A stretch of DNA of 64,000 bases from an uncultured Coriobacteriales bacterium. GTDB lineage: Bacteria > Actinomycetota > Coriobacteriia > Coriobacteriales > UMGS124. Position 1 is the first letter of the stretch. Each line of letters opens with the position of its first letter. Below the pieces are notes generated by a model, which was given only the letters and a program-made list of their open reading frames with translations, was not told where the DNA came from and did no database searches. The DNA is taken from positions 62,001 to 126,000 of the forward strand of contig CAKUAI010000008.1 in the NCBI GenBank assembly GCA_934636245.1, written 5' to 3'. The translations under genes and the position numbers were made by a program. Of the stretch, positions 9,058 to 18,600 are shown piece after piece.

Positions 9058-9117
9058 GGCGTGACCTTTCTCAAAGGCCGCGGGCTGCCCGTTGGGGCCG
9101 CCTGCGGCTCTGTGCAT

Positions 9118-11112
9118 CTAGTAAGTCCGTACCTGTGCGCGCAGGACCTGCTCGTCAAGGGCGATGGCGCCCCAGGCAGCCAGGGCATAGTCGGCGATGA
9201 CGCTGCGACGCACGCTCATGTGGCGGCGGCCGTCGATGCCGGCGCTCACGCGGTAGCCCTTGAGGTTGAGCTTCTCGGACACCTCAAGGTCGACATCGGC
9301 AAACGAGCTGATAGCAAGCGTTTTCTTGGCGCATCCCGCCAGAGTGTAGAAGAGCGCGCGGGCCTTCTTGTCGATACTCTGGCGCACCTTGGCGGAGGCG
9401 CTGGCCGCATCGAAGTAGGCGTGCTCGGGAAGCCAGCCGTTCATGCAGCCGGCAAGCACCAGGTGGTCGCACGACACGCCCGCCACGTCGGCATAGGTGC
9501 ACACGCCCACACCGGCCGCGTCGCCGTAAAAATCGCGGCGAGTCGCGCGGGCGTGCACGCTGGCAAACATCTGCGCGGCGCCAGCATCGGGCCCGGCGGC
9601 CAGGCAGGCATCGAGAAGCGCCTCGCTCATGCGGCGAATGCCCAGCTTGGAGGCAAGCTTGTCGATGAGGGCGCGTCCGGTGAGACCTGTGAGCTCGTCG
9701 ATGAGGGCGTGCCCCGCCAGATAGGCCTCGGCCACGGCATCATGCGTGGAGCCGATGCTTCCCCCGGACACAGCGGCAACCAGGCTCTCGAGCGCCTCGA
9801 CGATGGTCTTGCCCTCCTCGGCACAGTCGTGCGTAGCGAGCTCGCAAAACACGTTGCTGCACGCCACATAGTCGCCCACGCCGCACCACACACGCCAGCA
9901 GATGCCGTCTTGAGGATTGGCAAGCAAGCCGAGCATGCTTACGAAACGCGCCTCGTCGCACTCCTCGACCTTGCGGAAGTTCGCGCTCACGAGCTGGCCA
10001 GTCGCCATCTTGCGCACAGGCAGCCCGGCGGCCTTGAGGGCCTTGGCAAGCGAGCGGGCCCAGGTGAGGTTGGGCGCGGCAACGACAACCTGCGAGGGGT
10101 CGGCACCGGCATCCACCTTGTTCTTCACCCAAGACGCGACCTTGCCGAACTCTTCTTTCCACCCAAAGCTTTCAAGCAGCTCGACGCCCTCAATGGGCGC
10201 GGCCGCACAAGGCACGGCGTACGTGTCGGCGACCTCATGCTCGCCGCGCGAGTCGAGAAGCCCCAGCGAGAGCGCCTCGAGGAAACCTGAATCAGCCAGC
10301 TGAGAGGCGGCTCCGGCAACCGTGCCGGGTGCCGGAGCCGGCAGCGCCACGCTCACCGCGCCCTCGTTGCGGGTGCAGAACTCCTCGATTCCCTTGCCGT
10401 ACGGGAAGGGGTCGGCGCCCTCGGAGGTGTCGGTGGGGTCGGCACAAGCCCACAGGCTCTCGGGAGCCAGGGCCTCAAGCACAAGCTGCGAGGCGCGGTT
10501 AAGCGCCTGGTAATCATCCACAACGAAGTGACGTGCAGGCAGTACGCGCGACGGGTCGGTCAGTGTGGCCAGGTAGTGCACGCACATGCCGGCAAGCTCG
10601 CAGGGATGGATCGGACCGTAGGCGGACAGGCAGGTGCGAGCCAGGTTGAAGACCGTCTGCTCGTCCTTCTCCCAGAAGAAATAGGGGTCGTCGGTCTCGA
10701 GGGTCGTCAGGCTCTTACGGAAAAAGCCGAGCATGCCCTTGAGCTGCTTGGCCGCCACGCCCGTGGTCTTGAGGTCCTCCTTCACGAAGTCGTCCTCAAA
10801 AGGCATGATGAGCCTGGGGGCGCGATGCGTGAAGGCCTGAGCCTCGGGGGTCGACAGGATCGAAAGCTCCAGGTCGCGCGCGCAGGCCACGGTCACACCG
10901 CGTGCCGCCACATCGGCCATCGCCTGCACGGCCGCGTCACTGCCGGCAACGACGCACACCTGCCCGGCTGGCACGCCCGAAGCGAGCAGCGCCTCGACAC
11001 GCGCCCGCACAAGGGCCGTCTTACCCGCGTTGTGCGGGCCCTGCGCCATGAGGAAGCGCACCTGGGCGTTTGCCTGCACCGCCTCCTGGGCGGTCATGGT
11101 CTGCAAAGTCAT
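9118..11112 (-). CDS. SF1-helicase-like ATPase with degraded motifs (B)
   Basis: 664 residues, paralogous in layout to the ATPase encoded at 6356. The P-loop GPHNAGKT spans residues 25-32. Motif II is FVVDDYQALN (Asp199-Gln202), close to the VDEYQDTN of UvrD but with Glu changed to Asp. Near the C-terminus VLAGCMNGWLPE and ARALFYTLAGCAKKTL occupy the motif V/VI positions, but the motif VI arginine finger is missing. It probably binds nucleotide; duplex unwinding is uncertain. AGGAAGAAGACC precedes the ATG. It starts 10 bases after the ferredoxin gene and is followed without a gap by the Ala/Glu-rich gene. Confidence 0.65.
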   Translation of the reverse strand: MTLQTMTAQEAVQANAQVRFLMAQGPHNAGKTALVRARVEALLASGVPAGQVCVVAGSDAAVQAMADVAARGVTVACARDLELSILSTPEAQAFTHRAPRLIMPFEDDFVKEDLKTTGVAAKQLKGMLGFFRKSLTTLETDDPYFFWEKDEQTVFNLARTCLSAYGPIHPCELAGMCVHYLATLTDPSRVLPARHFVVDDYQALNRASQLVLEALAPESLWACADPTDTSEGADPFPYGKGIEEFCTRNEGAVSVALPAPAPGTVAGAASQLADSGFLEALSLGLLDSRGEHEVADTYAVPCAAAPIEGVELLESFGWKEEFGKVASWVKNKVDAGADPSQVVVAAPNLTWARSLAKALKAAGLPVRKMATGQLVSANFRKVEECDEARFVSMLGLLANPQDGICWRVWCGVGDYVACSNVFCELATHDCAEEGKTIVEALESLVAAVSGGSIGSTHDAVAEAYLAGHALIDELTGLTGRALIDKLASKLGIRRMSEALLDACLAAGPDAGAAQMFASVHARATRRDFYGDAAGVGVCTYADVAGVSCDHLVLAGCMNGWLPEHAYFDAASASAKVRQSIDKKARALFYTLAGCAKKTLAISSFADVDLEVSEKLNLKGYRVSAGIDGRRHMSVRRSVIADYALAAWGAIALDEQVLRAQVRTY

Positions 11113-11122
11113 GGTCTTCTTC

Positions 11123-12349
11123 CTACCGTTCGTATATCTGGTCGATGTTAAGCATCTTCTTCATGCGGTTCACCACGGAGTGGGCGCGGCCCCTGTCGTC
11201 AGTCACGCTCGGCAGCACCCAGTGCTGCACCACCGCGCCCGACGCCACGTCGGGAGCCATGACGTCCTCGTAAAGCGTGAGTGCATCGGTGGGGCAGATG
11301 TCGGTGCAGCAGCGGCACTTCACACAGTCGGCGGGAGAATGGTCCACACCCTCGCCCGTCTCGTCCTTCCACTTCGTGATGGCACCCGTGGGGCAGAACG
11401 TCGCGCAGCCGTAGCACGTGCGGCACTTCGAGGCATCAATTACCACGCGGCCCCACAGCCTCGTATCAAGCGCCACGTTCTCAGGCTTGCCGAGCTCGGC
11501 AAGCGCGTCGAGCAGGCGCTCACGACGGTCGGGGATGAAGTGAGGCAGGGTGCCGTCCTTCATCGTCTTCATGAAGCGGGCCGCCTGGGCGCGGCCACTC
11601 TCGTCGCACACGACCTCGGACTCGTCGGACTTCAACGCTTCCGGCGTCACCGCGTCGCTCAGGACGCACAGCATGGAGCGGCCTGTCTCGCTCAAGAGGC
11701 GCCGACGGTTCTCGTCGTAGGGCAGCGACTGGGTGAAGGCGCTCTTCTCGCCCTCGTCAAGCATGGCCTCGCGGGGCAGCTTGCCGGTGAGCTCAACGCG
11801 CACGCCGCTATTCCAGGCGTCCAACAGCTCGTCTGCCGTGGCAGCAACCAGCTCGTAGGTCTGCTTGCCCACGCTGCGCTCGCAGGTGTCGCACGCACCG
11901 TGCACGAGCACCACCCGGTCGGCGCCGGCGGCTACCAAGCTCACGCACACCGACTCGTCCACGCGGCCAAGGCAGCGCACGCGCGTCGCGCGCTGCGGGT
12001 CGACGCAGGCAGCGTAGCGCTCCCAGGCGTGGTCGCACATGACGACGCCCACACCCTTGGCGGCGATGAGCGCATCAAGCGCCGTTGTGGCAAGCACCGC
12101 GTCGTTGGGATTGTTCGCCTCAAGCGCGCAGGTAGGACATACCGTGGCGCAGGTGCCGCAGCCCACGCACAGGTCGGAGTCGACACTCACCTCGTCCTGC
12201 GTGATGGAGATGGCACCCGTCGTGCAGGCATCGGCGCACTTGGTGCACGACGCCTTGCGGTTGCGCATGACGGCGCAGCGATACGGGAACGCCTTCAACA
12301 CGTCGCTGGCGATGCCGTCAAACACCCCCAGCATTCTGCTCGTAGCCAT
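11123..12349 (-). CDS. Polyferredoxin with central MvhD-like region
   Basis: A 408-residue cytosolic electron-transfer protein. The N-terminal ferredoxin module has cysteines 35, 38, 42 and 61, 64, 67, 71 (CVGCGTCATVCPTC). The middle, with RVRCLGRVDESVC and ADRVVLVHGACDTCE, resembles the MvhD/FrhD delta-subunit fold that passes electrons to hydrogenases or disulfide reductases. The C-terminal module has CRTCYGCATFCPTGA and CVKCRCCTDICPTDA, giving two more 4Fe-4S clusters. It starts two bases after the torD-like stop, so the two are translationally coupled. Its partner is probably a molybdoenzyme or reductase, but none is in the same operon. Confidence 0.8.
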   Translation of the reverse strand: MATSRMLGVFDGIASDVLKAFPYRCAVMRNRKASCTKCADACTTGAISITQDEVSVDSDLCVGCGTCATVCPTCALEANNPNDAVLATTALDALIAAKGVGVVMCDHAWERYAACVDPQRATRVRCLGRVDESVCVSLVAAGADRVVLVHGACDTCERSVGKQTYELVAATADELLDAWNSGVRVELTGKLPREAMLDEGEKSAFTQSLPYDENRRRLLSETGRSMLCVLSDAVTPEALKSDESEVVCDESGRAQAARFMKTMKDGTLPHFIPDRRERLLDALAELGKPENVALDTRLWGRVVIDASKCRTCYGCATFCPTGAITKWKDETGEGVDHSPADCVKCRCCTDICPTDALTLYEDVMAPDVASGAVVQHWVLPSVTDDRGRAHSVVNRMKKMLNIDQIYER

Positions 12350-12351
12350 GG

Positions 12352-13065
12352 CTAGGCGTCCACGCCGTCGAGGAGGTCGTCAAGAGCCTCCACCTCGGTC
12401 TGCACGAAGCCGAGAAGCAGCTCGCCCGCGCCGATGTAGAGGTCGGTCTGGGAGAAGTACTTGATGTCGGAAACGAACATGGGCACCCAGTTGGCCAGGT
12501 GCTGGCCCACGAAGGCGCGCTGGGTCTTGAGCATCTCCACGGCCTCGTCCTCCTTGCCCTCTTTGAGGGCCTTGGCCGTGCGCCCGCACATGACCTGCAT
12601 AAACTCGAGCTCGAGGGCGATGTGGTCCTCGCAGTCGTTCCACTCTTCGCCCTTCTTGAGCAGGTTCGCGCGGTAGACGGCGAGCACCTCGTCGCGAGCG
12701 TCCTGCATGAGCAGGCGCTTCTCGGAAGTATGGACGCTCTCGAAGGGGTAAGCGGCGGAGCGACCGTTGTTGCCGTGGCCGATGAACGTACGGGCATAGT
12801 CACGCGCCAGGTCGAGCAGCGTGTCCTCCCAGGTACCCTTGAGGTAGTTGTACATGGTGCGGTAACCGTAATCCACGTGCTCGTTGCCCGTGGAGGTTGG
12901 GAACTTCAGATGGCGCAGCTCCTCGAGGAACTTGCCGTCGACCTCAACACGGAAGATGCGCGCGAGCAGGCCGTAGGTGCGGGCGCGGCGGGTCATGAAA
13001 TCAACGAGCTCGCAGCCCTCGACGACTTCCTCGGTCTGATCGGGCATGGCGATGGTGTCAGTCAT
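12352..13065 (-). CDS. TorD/DmsD-family molybdoenzyme chaperone
   Basis: 237-residue, mostly helical cytosolic chaperone of the TorD/NarJ type, which holds Tat-targeted molybdoenzymes until cofactor insertion. Family marks are AYPFESVHTSEKRLLM, where a Tyr-Pro-Tyr/Phe-Glu-Ser block precedes the helix, and EDHIALELEFMQVM, the E-P/x-D-H-x-x-x-E-L block. AAAGGAGCTTCAAG precedes the ATG. It lies 12 bases after the upstream gene. The obvious client is the Tat-exported molybdoenzyme encoded at 15627-19019, upstream on the same strand. Confidence 0.88.
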   Translation of the reverse strand: MTDTIAMPDQTEEVVEGCELVDFMTRRARTYGLLARIFRVEVDGKFLEELRHLKFPTSTGNEHVDYGYRTMYNYLKGTWEDTLLDLARDYARTFIGHGNNGRSAAYPFESVHTSEKRLLMQDARDEVLAVYRANLLKKGEEWNDCEDHIALELEFMQVMCGRTAKALKEGKEDEAVEMLKTQRAFVGQHLANWVPMFVSDIKYFSQTDLYIGAGELLLGFVQTEVEALDDLLDGVDA

Positions 13066-13077
13066 CTTGAAGCTCCT

Positions 13078-13899
13078 TTAGGCTTGTGCGGTCGCGTTCT
13101 TCTTGAGGTAGTTCTCACCCAGGTCGGTAAGGCGCCAGCCGCGGTTCTTCCACTCCACAGCGCCCACCTCCTGCAGACAGTCGATGAAGTGGCTCGGTGC
13201 CTTGTGCGGGTTCTCGAGACGCTCGTCGTCGGCATAGCGGTCGTTGATGGCGCCCATCGTGCGACCCTGCTCGTGCAGGAAGTCCAGCAGGTCCCTATAG
13301 ATGTCGGCGTAGCGGGCGTCGCGCACGCCGATGAGCTCGTCGAGCTCGGAGCCCTCGCGGCACTCGGCAAGCACGGTGAGGCCGGCATCGGTGGCCAGCC
13401 AGGTCGCCTGCTGGGGCTCCTTGATCTCGAGGTATTCCACGCCGTCCTCATCGACGGCCTCGTCAGCGTTTTCGGGCAGCTTGGCGACTAGCGCGCCGGA
13501 CTTCTCGAGCATGGTGCACAGAGACAGGGCCGAGTACACGCTGAAGCAATCCTTCTGGAACTCGTCGACCATCGCGGTCACCTCGTCGGAGGTGCGCTCC
13601 TGGCAGCACAGCTCGATAATCTTGAGGAGCACGGGTTTACGGGCAAAGTTGCGGGCGAACAGCTCGCGGATGGCGTCCTCGGGGCAGGCGAAGCGGCTCT
13701 GGTCGTAGACGCTCGGCTTCTTCTGCGACTCGGGCATCTCCTTAATGACAGGCAGCTCCTCGATCTCGTCGGCGGCGACCGCCTCGGGGTCGTCGGGATC
13801 GGGGGCAAAGGGATCGAACTCGTCGGTGTCGACGATCTCGAAGTCAAACCCCAGGTCGTCGAACTCCCCCACAGTGCTTTCGGACTCAAACTCAGACAT
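13078..13899 (-). CDS. Unknown acidic protein heading the TorD/Fe-S operon
   Basis: 273 residues from the ATG at 13899, which follows GAGGATAGACGC; extension upstream is possible but lacks a better site. Residues 1-65 are strongly acidic and probably disordered (SEFESESTVGEFDDLG, DPFAPDPDDPEAV). The rest is helical, and the C-terminal 70 residues (HFIDCLQEVGAVEWKNRGWRLTDLG) resemble a winged helix. No family recognised. Being first in the operon with a DNA-binding-like fold, it may regulate or scaffold the downstream genes. Confidence 0.7.
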   Translation of the reverse strand: MSEFESESTVGEFDDLGFDFEIVDTDEFDPFAPDPDDPEAVAADEIEELPVIKEMPESQKKPSVYDQSRFACPEDAIRELFARNFARKPVLLKIIELCCQERTSDEVTAMVDEFQKDCFSVYSALSLCTMLEKSGALVAKLPENADEAVDEDGVEYLEIKEPQQATWLATDAGLTVLAECREGSELDELIGVRDARYADIYRDLLDFLHEQGRTMGAINDRYADDERLENPHKAPSHFIDCLQEVGAVEWKNRGWRLTDLGENYLKKNATAQA

Positions 13900-14321
13900 G
13901 CGTCTATCCTCTCCCTCACTGGCGCACGGCTTGCGCTTCCGGGAGAAGATGCTAGGTCTCGCCGACACACGAGCTTCATAAACGGTGGATGATTTGACGG
14001 GATTTGCGCTGCTCATGAAGGCATCATCGGTCATGGATGAGCCACCAAGCTGGGGTTTTGCTGAATGACACACAAGTGCGGAGGTTTGCGAGAGCATATG
14101 AGAGCATTGACTGGCGAGCTAGCGAAGGCATGCACAGAAGCCAGCAAGCGCGACAGGGCGCGCAAGTACCACAGGGCACATGCGTGCGAACGAGCCGCAG
14201 CGTTGTGTTCAGGAATGTGGAAGACCACAGCCGCAGTTCCAAGTGCGGTCGCGCCTCGCTCAGTACGCAACCAAAGGGTGCGACACTCGCCCCGATAGTT
14301 CGCTCGACGGTCACGCACGTA

Positions 14322-14475
14322 CCAAAAGTCCCAAAAGTATGCGCTTTGCTGGAAATGGTCCTGTCACATGACTTCAAGCAAGTAAGGAACGCCGCATCTA
14401 CCTGGAGTTTTAGAAACGTGGCATCGTGCATACAAATCCCCAGAGGATTAAAGCGCATACTTTTGGCGTTTTTGG
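14322..14475. repeat. Family D element, copy D1 (154 bases, terminal inverted repeats)
   Basis: The left end at 14322-14343 (CCAAAAGTCCCAAAAGTATG...) is repeated inverted at 14454-14475 (CGCATACTTTTGGCG...), 18 of 22 positions. A second copy of exactly the same length starts 272 bases later. About 60 bases to the left are also shared, so the duplication unit is larger than the inverted-repeat element. Confidence 0.7.
14399..14411. promoter_or_regulatory. Variant of the TACCTGGTGTTTT motif (TACCTGGAGTTTT)
   Basis: One mismatch to the 13-mer at 6320 and 19303. It lies inside element D1, at the position equivalent to the TACCAGGTGTTTT of D2. Confidence 0.25.
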
Positions 14476-14593
14476 ACGCCGGTGGAACCCGATGCCGGCC
14501 GAAATAGACCGCGCGACCCCCTTGCCCTGTTCGATACGCAGCCAAAAGGGCGCGATACCTACCCCGATAGTCCGCTCGACGGTCACGCACGTA

Positions 14594-14747
14594 CCAAAAG
14601 TCCCAAAAGTATGCGTTATACCGGAAGCAGGAACGCTACAAGGTTGTACGTGAAAAACGCGCGATCCATCTACCAGGTGTTTTGATATCACGATAATCGA
14701 GCATAAGACCCCGGTTGAGTTATAACGCAGACTTTTGGCGTTTTTGG
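14594..14747. repeat. Family D element, copy D2 (154 bases)
   Basis: Left end 14594-14615 is identical to that of D1; right end 14726-14747 is near identical. The interior has diverged but aligns without gaps to D1. It has a miniature-element appearance but no target duplication was evident. Confidence 0.7.
14671..14683. promoter_or_regulatory. Variant of the TACCTGGTGTTTT motif (TACCAGGTGTTTT)
   Basis: One mismatch to the 13-mer at 6320 and 19303, about 770 bases upstream of the operon starting at 13899 and inside element D2. Confidence 0.25.
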
Positions 14748-14805
14748 GCACTGGCAGGGGGCCAAGGGGACCGCGCGAGGCCCTCGCCTCGCCCACTGCA
14801 CGCAA

Positions 14806-14839
14806 AAGGACCCCGCGAGATTGCTCTCGCGGGGTCCTT
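14806..14839 (-). terminator. Terminator of the molybdoenzyme operon
   Basis: A perfect 15-base stem, AAGGACCCCGCGAGA (14806-14820) with its complement at 14825-14839 and a four-base loop; on the minus strand it runs into TTTTG. It lies about 50 bases after the Fe-S subunit stop and separates that operon from the TorD operon. Confidence 0.9.
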
Positions 14840-14886
14840 CGGGGGGTGAGGGCCCTATGCGTTAGGGTGTACGCAGAACTTGGATG

Positions 14887-15624
14887 TTACTCGGCCTCGG
14901 GATGATAGCCCATGATTGCAGGCGTGCCCTCGGGCATGATGCACGAACCAGCGCCGATCCACTCGCGGTCGCGGCGGTCGCCGTAAGTGTTGCGCAGGAT
15001 GTACAGGTTCTGGGGGCCGTTGCCCTCGTCGGGGAAGCTGAACATCTCGTCCTCGGTGAAGGGCTGGACGTACTCGGTGAGCTTGAAGCGTGCGTTCATA
15101 GTGGCGTCGTAAGAGACGTCCTCGCCGGGCTGGCCGGGGCCCTCGAAGGACTCGAGACCCTCGTCGAGGTCGCCGAAGAAGCGCGCGCGGCCGCCGCAGG
15201 TGCGGACGCATGCAGGCAGCTCGCCCTGCTCAACGGTGTCGTGGCACATGGTGCACTTCTGCACGACGTTGAGGTCCTCGTTGAGGTAGCGCACGCCGTA
15301 GGGGCAGGCGCTGATGCACAGCTGGCAACCGATGCACTGCTCGGCGTCGATTTGCACGGTGCCGTCGTCGAGCTTGACGGAGGCGCCGGTGGGGCAGACC
15401 TCGACGCACTCGGGGTTGGCGCAGTGCTGGCACTGAACGGGCAGGTAGTACATATCGACGTCCGGGAAGTCACCCGTGCCGCCGGCCTTGGGCACAGGGC
15501 CGACACGCAGGGTGCGGACCCAGAAGTTGCCCACGGGGACGTCGTTGATGAGCTTGCAGGCCACAGTGCAGGACAGGCAGCCCGTGCAGCGGTTCAGGTC
15601 GGTGATGATCGCTTTCTGAGTCAT
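14887..15624 (-). CDS. DmsB-like four-cluster 4Fe-4S electron-transfer subunit
   Basis: 245 residues from the ATG at 15624 (MTQKAIITDLNRCTG), three bases after the molybdoenzyme stop. Four cysteine groups are visible: CTGCLSCTVACK, CQHCANPECVEVCPTGA, CIGCQLCISACPYGV and CTMCHD with CVRTCGG, the standard DmsB/PhsB/NrfC pattern for four cubanes. It wires the molybdenum subunit to a membrane donor. No signal peptide of its own, so export would be by hitch-hiking with the Tat subunit. No NrfD or DmsC membrane anchor follows, so the quinol link must come from elsewhere. Confidence 0.92.
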   Translation of the reverse strand: MTQKAIITDLNRCTGCLSCTVACKLINDVPVGNFWVRTLRVGPVPKAGGTGDFPDVDMYYLPVQCQHCANPECVEVCPTGASVKLDDGTVQIDAEQCIGCQLCISACPYGVRYLNEDLNVVQKCTMCHDTVEQGELPACVRTCGGRARFFGDLDEGLESFEGPGQPGEDVSYDATMNARFKLTEYVQPFTEDEMFSFPDEGNGPQNLYILRNTYGDRRDREWIGAGSCIMPEGTPAIMGYHPEAE

Positions 15625-15626
15625 TG

Positions 15627-18600
15627 TTAGGCCTCCGTAGCTTCCCACTCAGGCTCGCCCTCGACGCGCTTGCGCAGACCGGTGATCATCCACTGCTTCA
15701 GACGCGGGTCGGAAGCGTCGGTGATGACGGGGTTGCCGTCGGGGTCGCAAGGCACGGGGTTGCCGAACGGCGAGTTGTCGGCGGTTGCCGCGTACACGAG
15801 TGCCGGGATGGCACGGGCGTTGTGCGAACCGCTGACGGGGTCGCCGCCGCGCGGGTTCAGCGTGCAGTTGATGTTGACGAGCTCGAAGCCGTGGCTCGCC
15901 GTGTCGATCTCGGGGTACCACCAAGCATGGTTGGCGTTGACAACGCCCTGCTGGATGCCGTAGTAGGAGTCGATGACCTCGCGGACCTTGCCCCACGGAG
16001 TCTCAATCCACACCCACTGGCCGCACTCCAGGCCCAGGCGCTCGATGTCGTTGGGGTTCATCTGGAGGCGCGGGTAGGGCCAGAGCTCACGGCACCAGGG
16101 GAGCTGACGGTGCTCGGAGTGGAAGTACACGGGCTGGCGCGAACCGGTCGTCATGATGAACGTGTTGTCCGGGTACGCCTTGAGGCTGTCGACGTAACCG
16201 GGGTTGAGGAACGTCGAGGTGTCGATCTGGTCGGCCAGAGCGGCATCGTAGTACTCGGGGTGGTTGACCGGCGAGTCGATGGGCTCGTGGTACACGGGGA
16301 ACCATTCACCCTCGTCGATGTAGGCCTCGCAGACCAGGGACCAAATCTCGACCAGGCCGGACGCCGTCATGAAGCCGGGGTGGTTGTCGACCAGCGGGAA
16401 CAGGTTGAAGCCGCCCTGCTGACGACGCATGCACATCTCGTGACGACGGTAGAAGCCCCAACGCTCGGGGTGCCACTCGCGGCAGTCGAACCAGCCCTCG
16501 TTCTGGAACTTCTCGGCGGCCTCCTTGAAGGTGGGGCCATCGGGGAACTCGGCGGTCTTCCAAGCCTCGGTGTTGTCGGTCAGGATGCGGTCGTGGTCGG
16601 GCCACAGGTAGCTGGGAGCACCGGCCAGGGCGTTGGTGTACTCGTCGCCCAGAGCCTCGGTCCACTTGGCCACGTTGCTCTCGGAGCCAGCGGGAACCGT
16701 CGTGATGTAGTCCTCGGTGGAAGGAGCAGCCTCGGTGTCGCGCGTATTCCACGGCACACCCATGGCGCGGTACATGCCGCAGTTCCAGTCGGGGTCGTAG
16801 ATGGCCTCGCCGGGAGCCTTGATGGCAGCCTGGCCGCAGCCGAAGACGCCGCCTGCACCCTGGGAGACACGGGTGGTGTCGCACTCGAGCCAGTGCCAGC
16901 AGGGGAAGATGATGTCGGCGTTGCCGTTGTTCGGGCAGAACCACAGGTTGATGTCGACGAAGAAGTCGAGCTTGGTCATGCCCTCCCATGCGCGGTTGAT
17001 GTTGGACATGTTCATGATGTCGCCGGACTGGCACACGCCGCCGTGGAGGGCGTAGGGAATGTCGTCACGGTCGTTGCAGCATGCGTCCCACACGGTGCCG
17101 GCGTCGACCCAGCGGGACCAGTAGCGGTTCAGCGGGTAGCGCTCGGCGTCGACCTCGCCAGCGTTGCGCTCGAAGACCGTCTTGGGGTTAGGCCAAGCCT
17201 GGGAGGCACGGAAGGCGCCGCCGATACGCTTGGCAATGACGGTCAGCTCGTCGTCGGTGGGCTCCTCGGTGCCGTAGAGCTCGGTCAGCGGGGAGTTGGC
17301 GTCCTGCTGATGCTTGATGTACTCCTTCAGCCAGCTCTTGACGCCGTCGAAGTCGAGGTCGCGGCCCTCCCAGACCTTGGCCTCGTCGCCATAGGGCGAA
17401 CCGGCCTGCATGTTGGAACGGCCGGGGTTGCCGTCGAACTGCGACTTGGAGGAGCCGCGGTTGCCGGCAGGCTCGTCGGCGTTGCCCGTAATCTCGGAGA
17501 GAATCTGAAGGATACGGGTGTTCTGGACGCCGGTGCCGTTCTGGTCGGGAGCAAGCTGGAAGTGGATGCCGCCGTTGCCGTAGTCGGGATCGATGCGGGT
17601 CGTCCAGGTCTTGACCGCGAGCTCGATGTCAGCGGCCTTGACGCCGGTGATCTCCTCGGTGGCCTCGAGGCTGTACTGGCTGGACAGGTCGTGCAGGTTG
17701 TCCCAGACAGTGCGACACTTGTAGGTCTTGCCGTCCTTGAGCTCGACCTCGACCTCGCCGGGGAAGAGCGCGGGCTGCTTGGGCAGGCCCTCGGGGTTGC
17801 ACTCGTCGGAACCCTCGGGGAAGCGCTCGGGCTCGGTGGCCGGGTCGGCGAAGGAGGACTCGTCGGGCAGGAAGCAAGGAGCGACCAGGCCGGTCGGGGA
17901 CTCGATCCAACGGCCGGTGGTCGGGACGACGTGCTCCTCGCCCTCCCACTTGCCAAGCTCGGCATCCCAGTAGGTCAGGCGCTCGTTGGCCTCGTCCCAC
18001 ACCATGAAGCGCTGGTACTTGCCGTCTTCCTTGATGTCGGCCTCGGTGAGCAGGCGGGTCTTCATCTCGATGCCGCCGTTGCCCTCGACGAGCCAGCCCT
18101 CGGTCAGCCACGGCTTGTCCTCAACCACGAGGAACGGAGCGTTGGACCAGCGGCGCACCATGGTGTCGTCGTAGGCCTCGTTCTCGATGATCCAGTTGAG
18201 CCAGCACAGGCCCAGGGCGCCGTCGGTGCCGGGGCGCAGGGGCAGCCAGATGTCGGCCTCCTTGCCGGAGGGGCAGATGCGCGGGTCGACGAGGATGTGG
18301 TGGGCAGCATGGGCCATGACGTCGTTGACGCCGCGGTTGTTGGTGTCGTAGTTGGAGATTGCGGTCTCAGTACCCCACTGGACGTAGACCTTCGGCTCCT
18401 GCTCGACCTCCATCCAAGGAGAGCCCATCTCGTCGGTCATGATGCCGCCGAAGTGGCGCGGACCCTTGCAGACCTGGTAGGCAAGGTGTGCGTTGGGGGT
18501 GCCGAAGAGCTGCTTCATGCCCTGGTAAGGACCAAGCGACCAAACGCGGGAGGTGCCGCACATAACGAAGATGGACTGTCCGCCGTACTTGTCGACGCAC

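Noticed and set aside
6356..11112. Paired helicase-like genes as an AddAB/RecBCD-type recombination complex
   Set aside because: No nuclease domain or Fe-S-nuclease cysteines were found in either protein, motif VI is lost in both, and the context is a chaperone/ferredoxin operon.
14031..14886. Short open frames in the gap between the TorD and molybdoenzyme operons
   Set aside because: Frames on both strands repeat the same residues (for example SPKSMR) because they read the duplicated D elements; no ribosome sites or protein-like composition.
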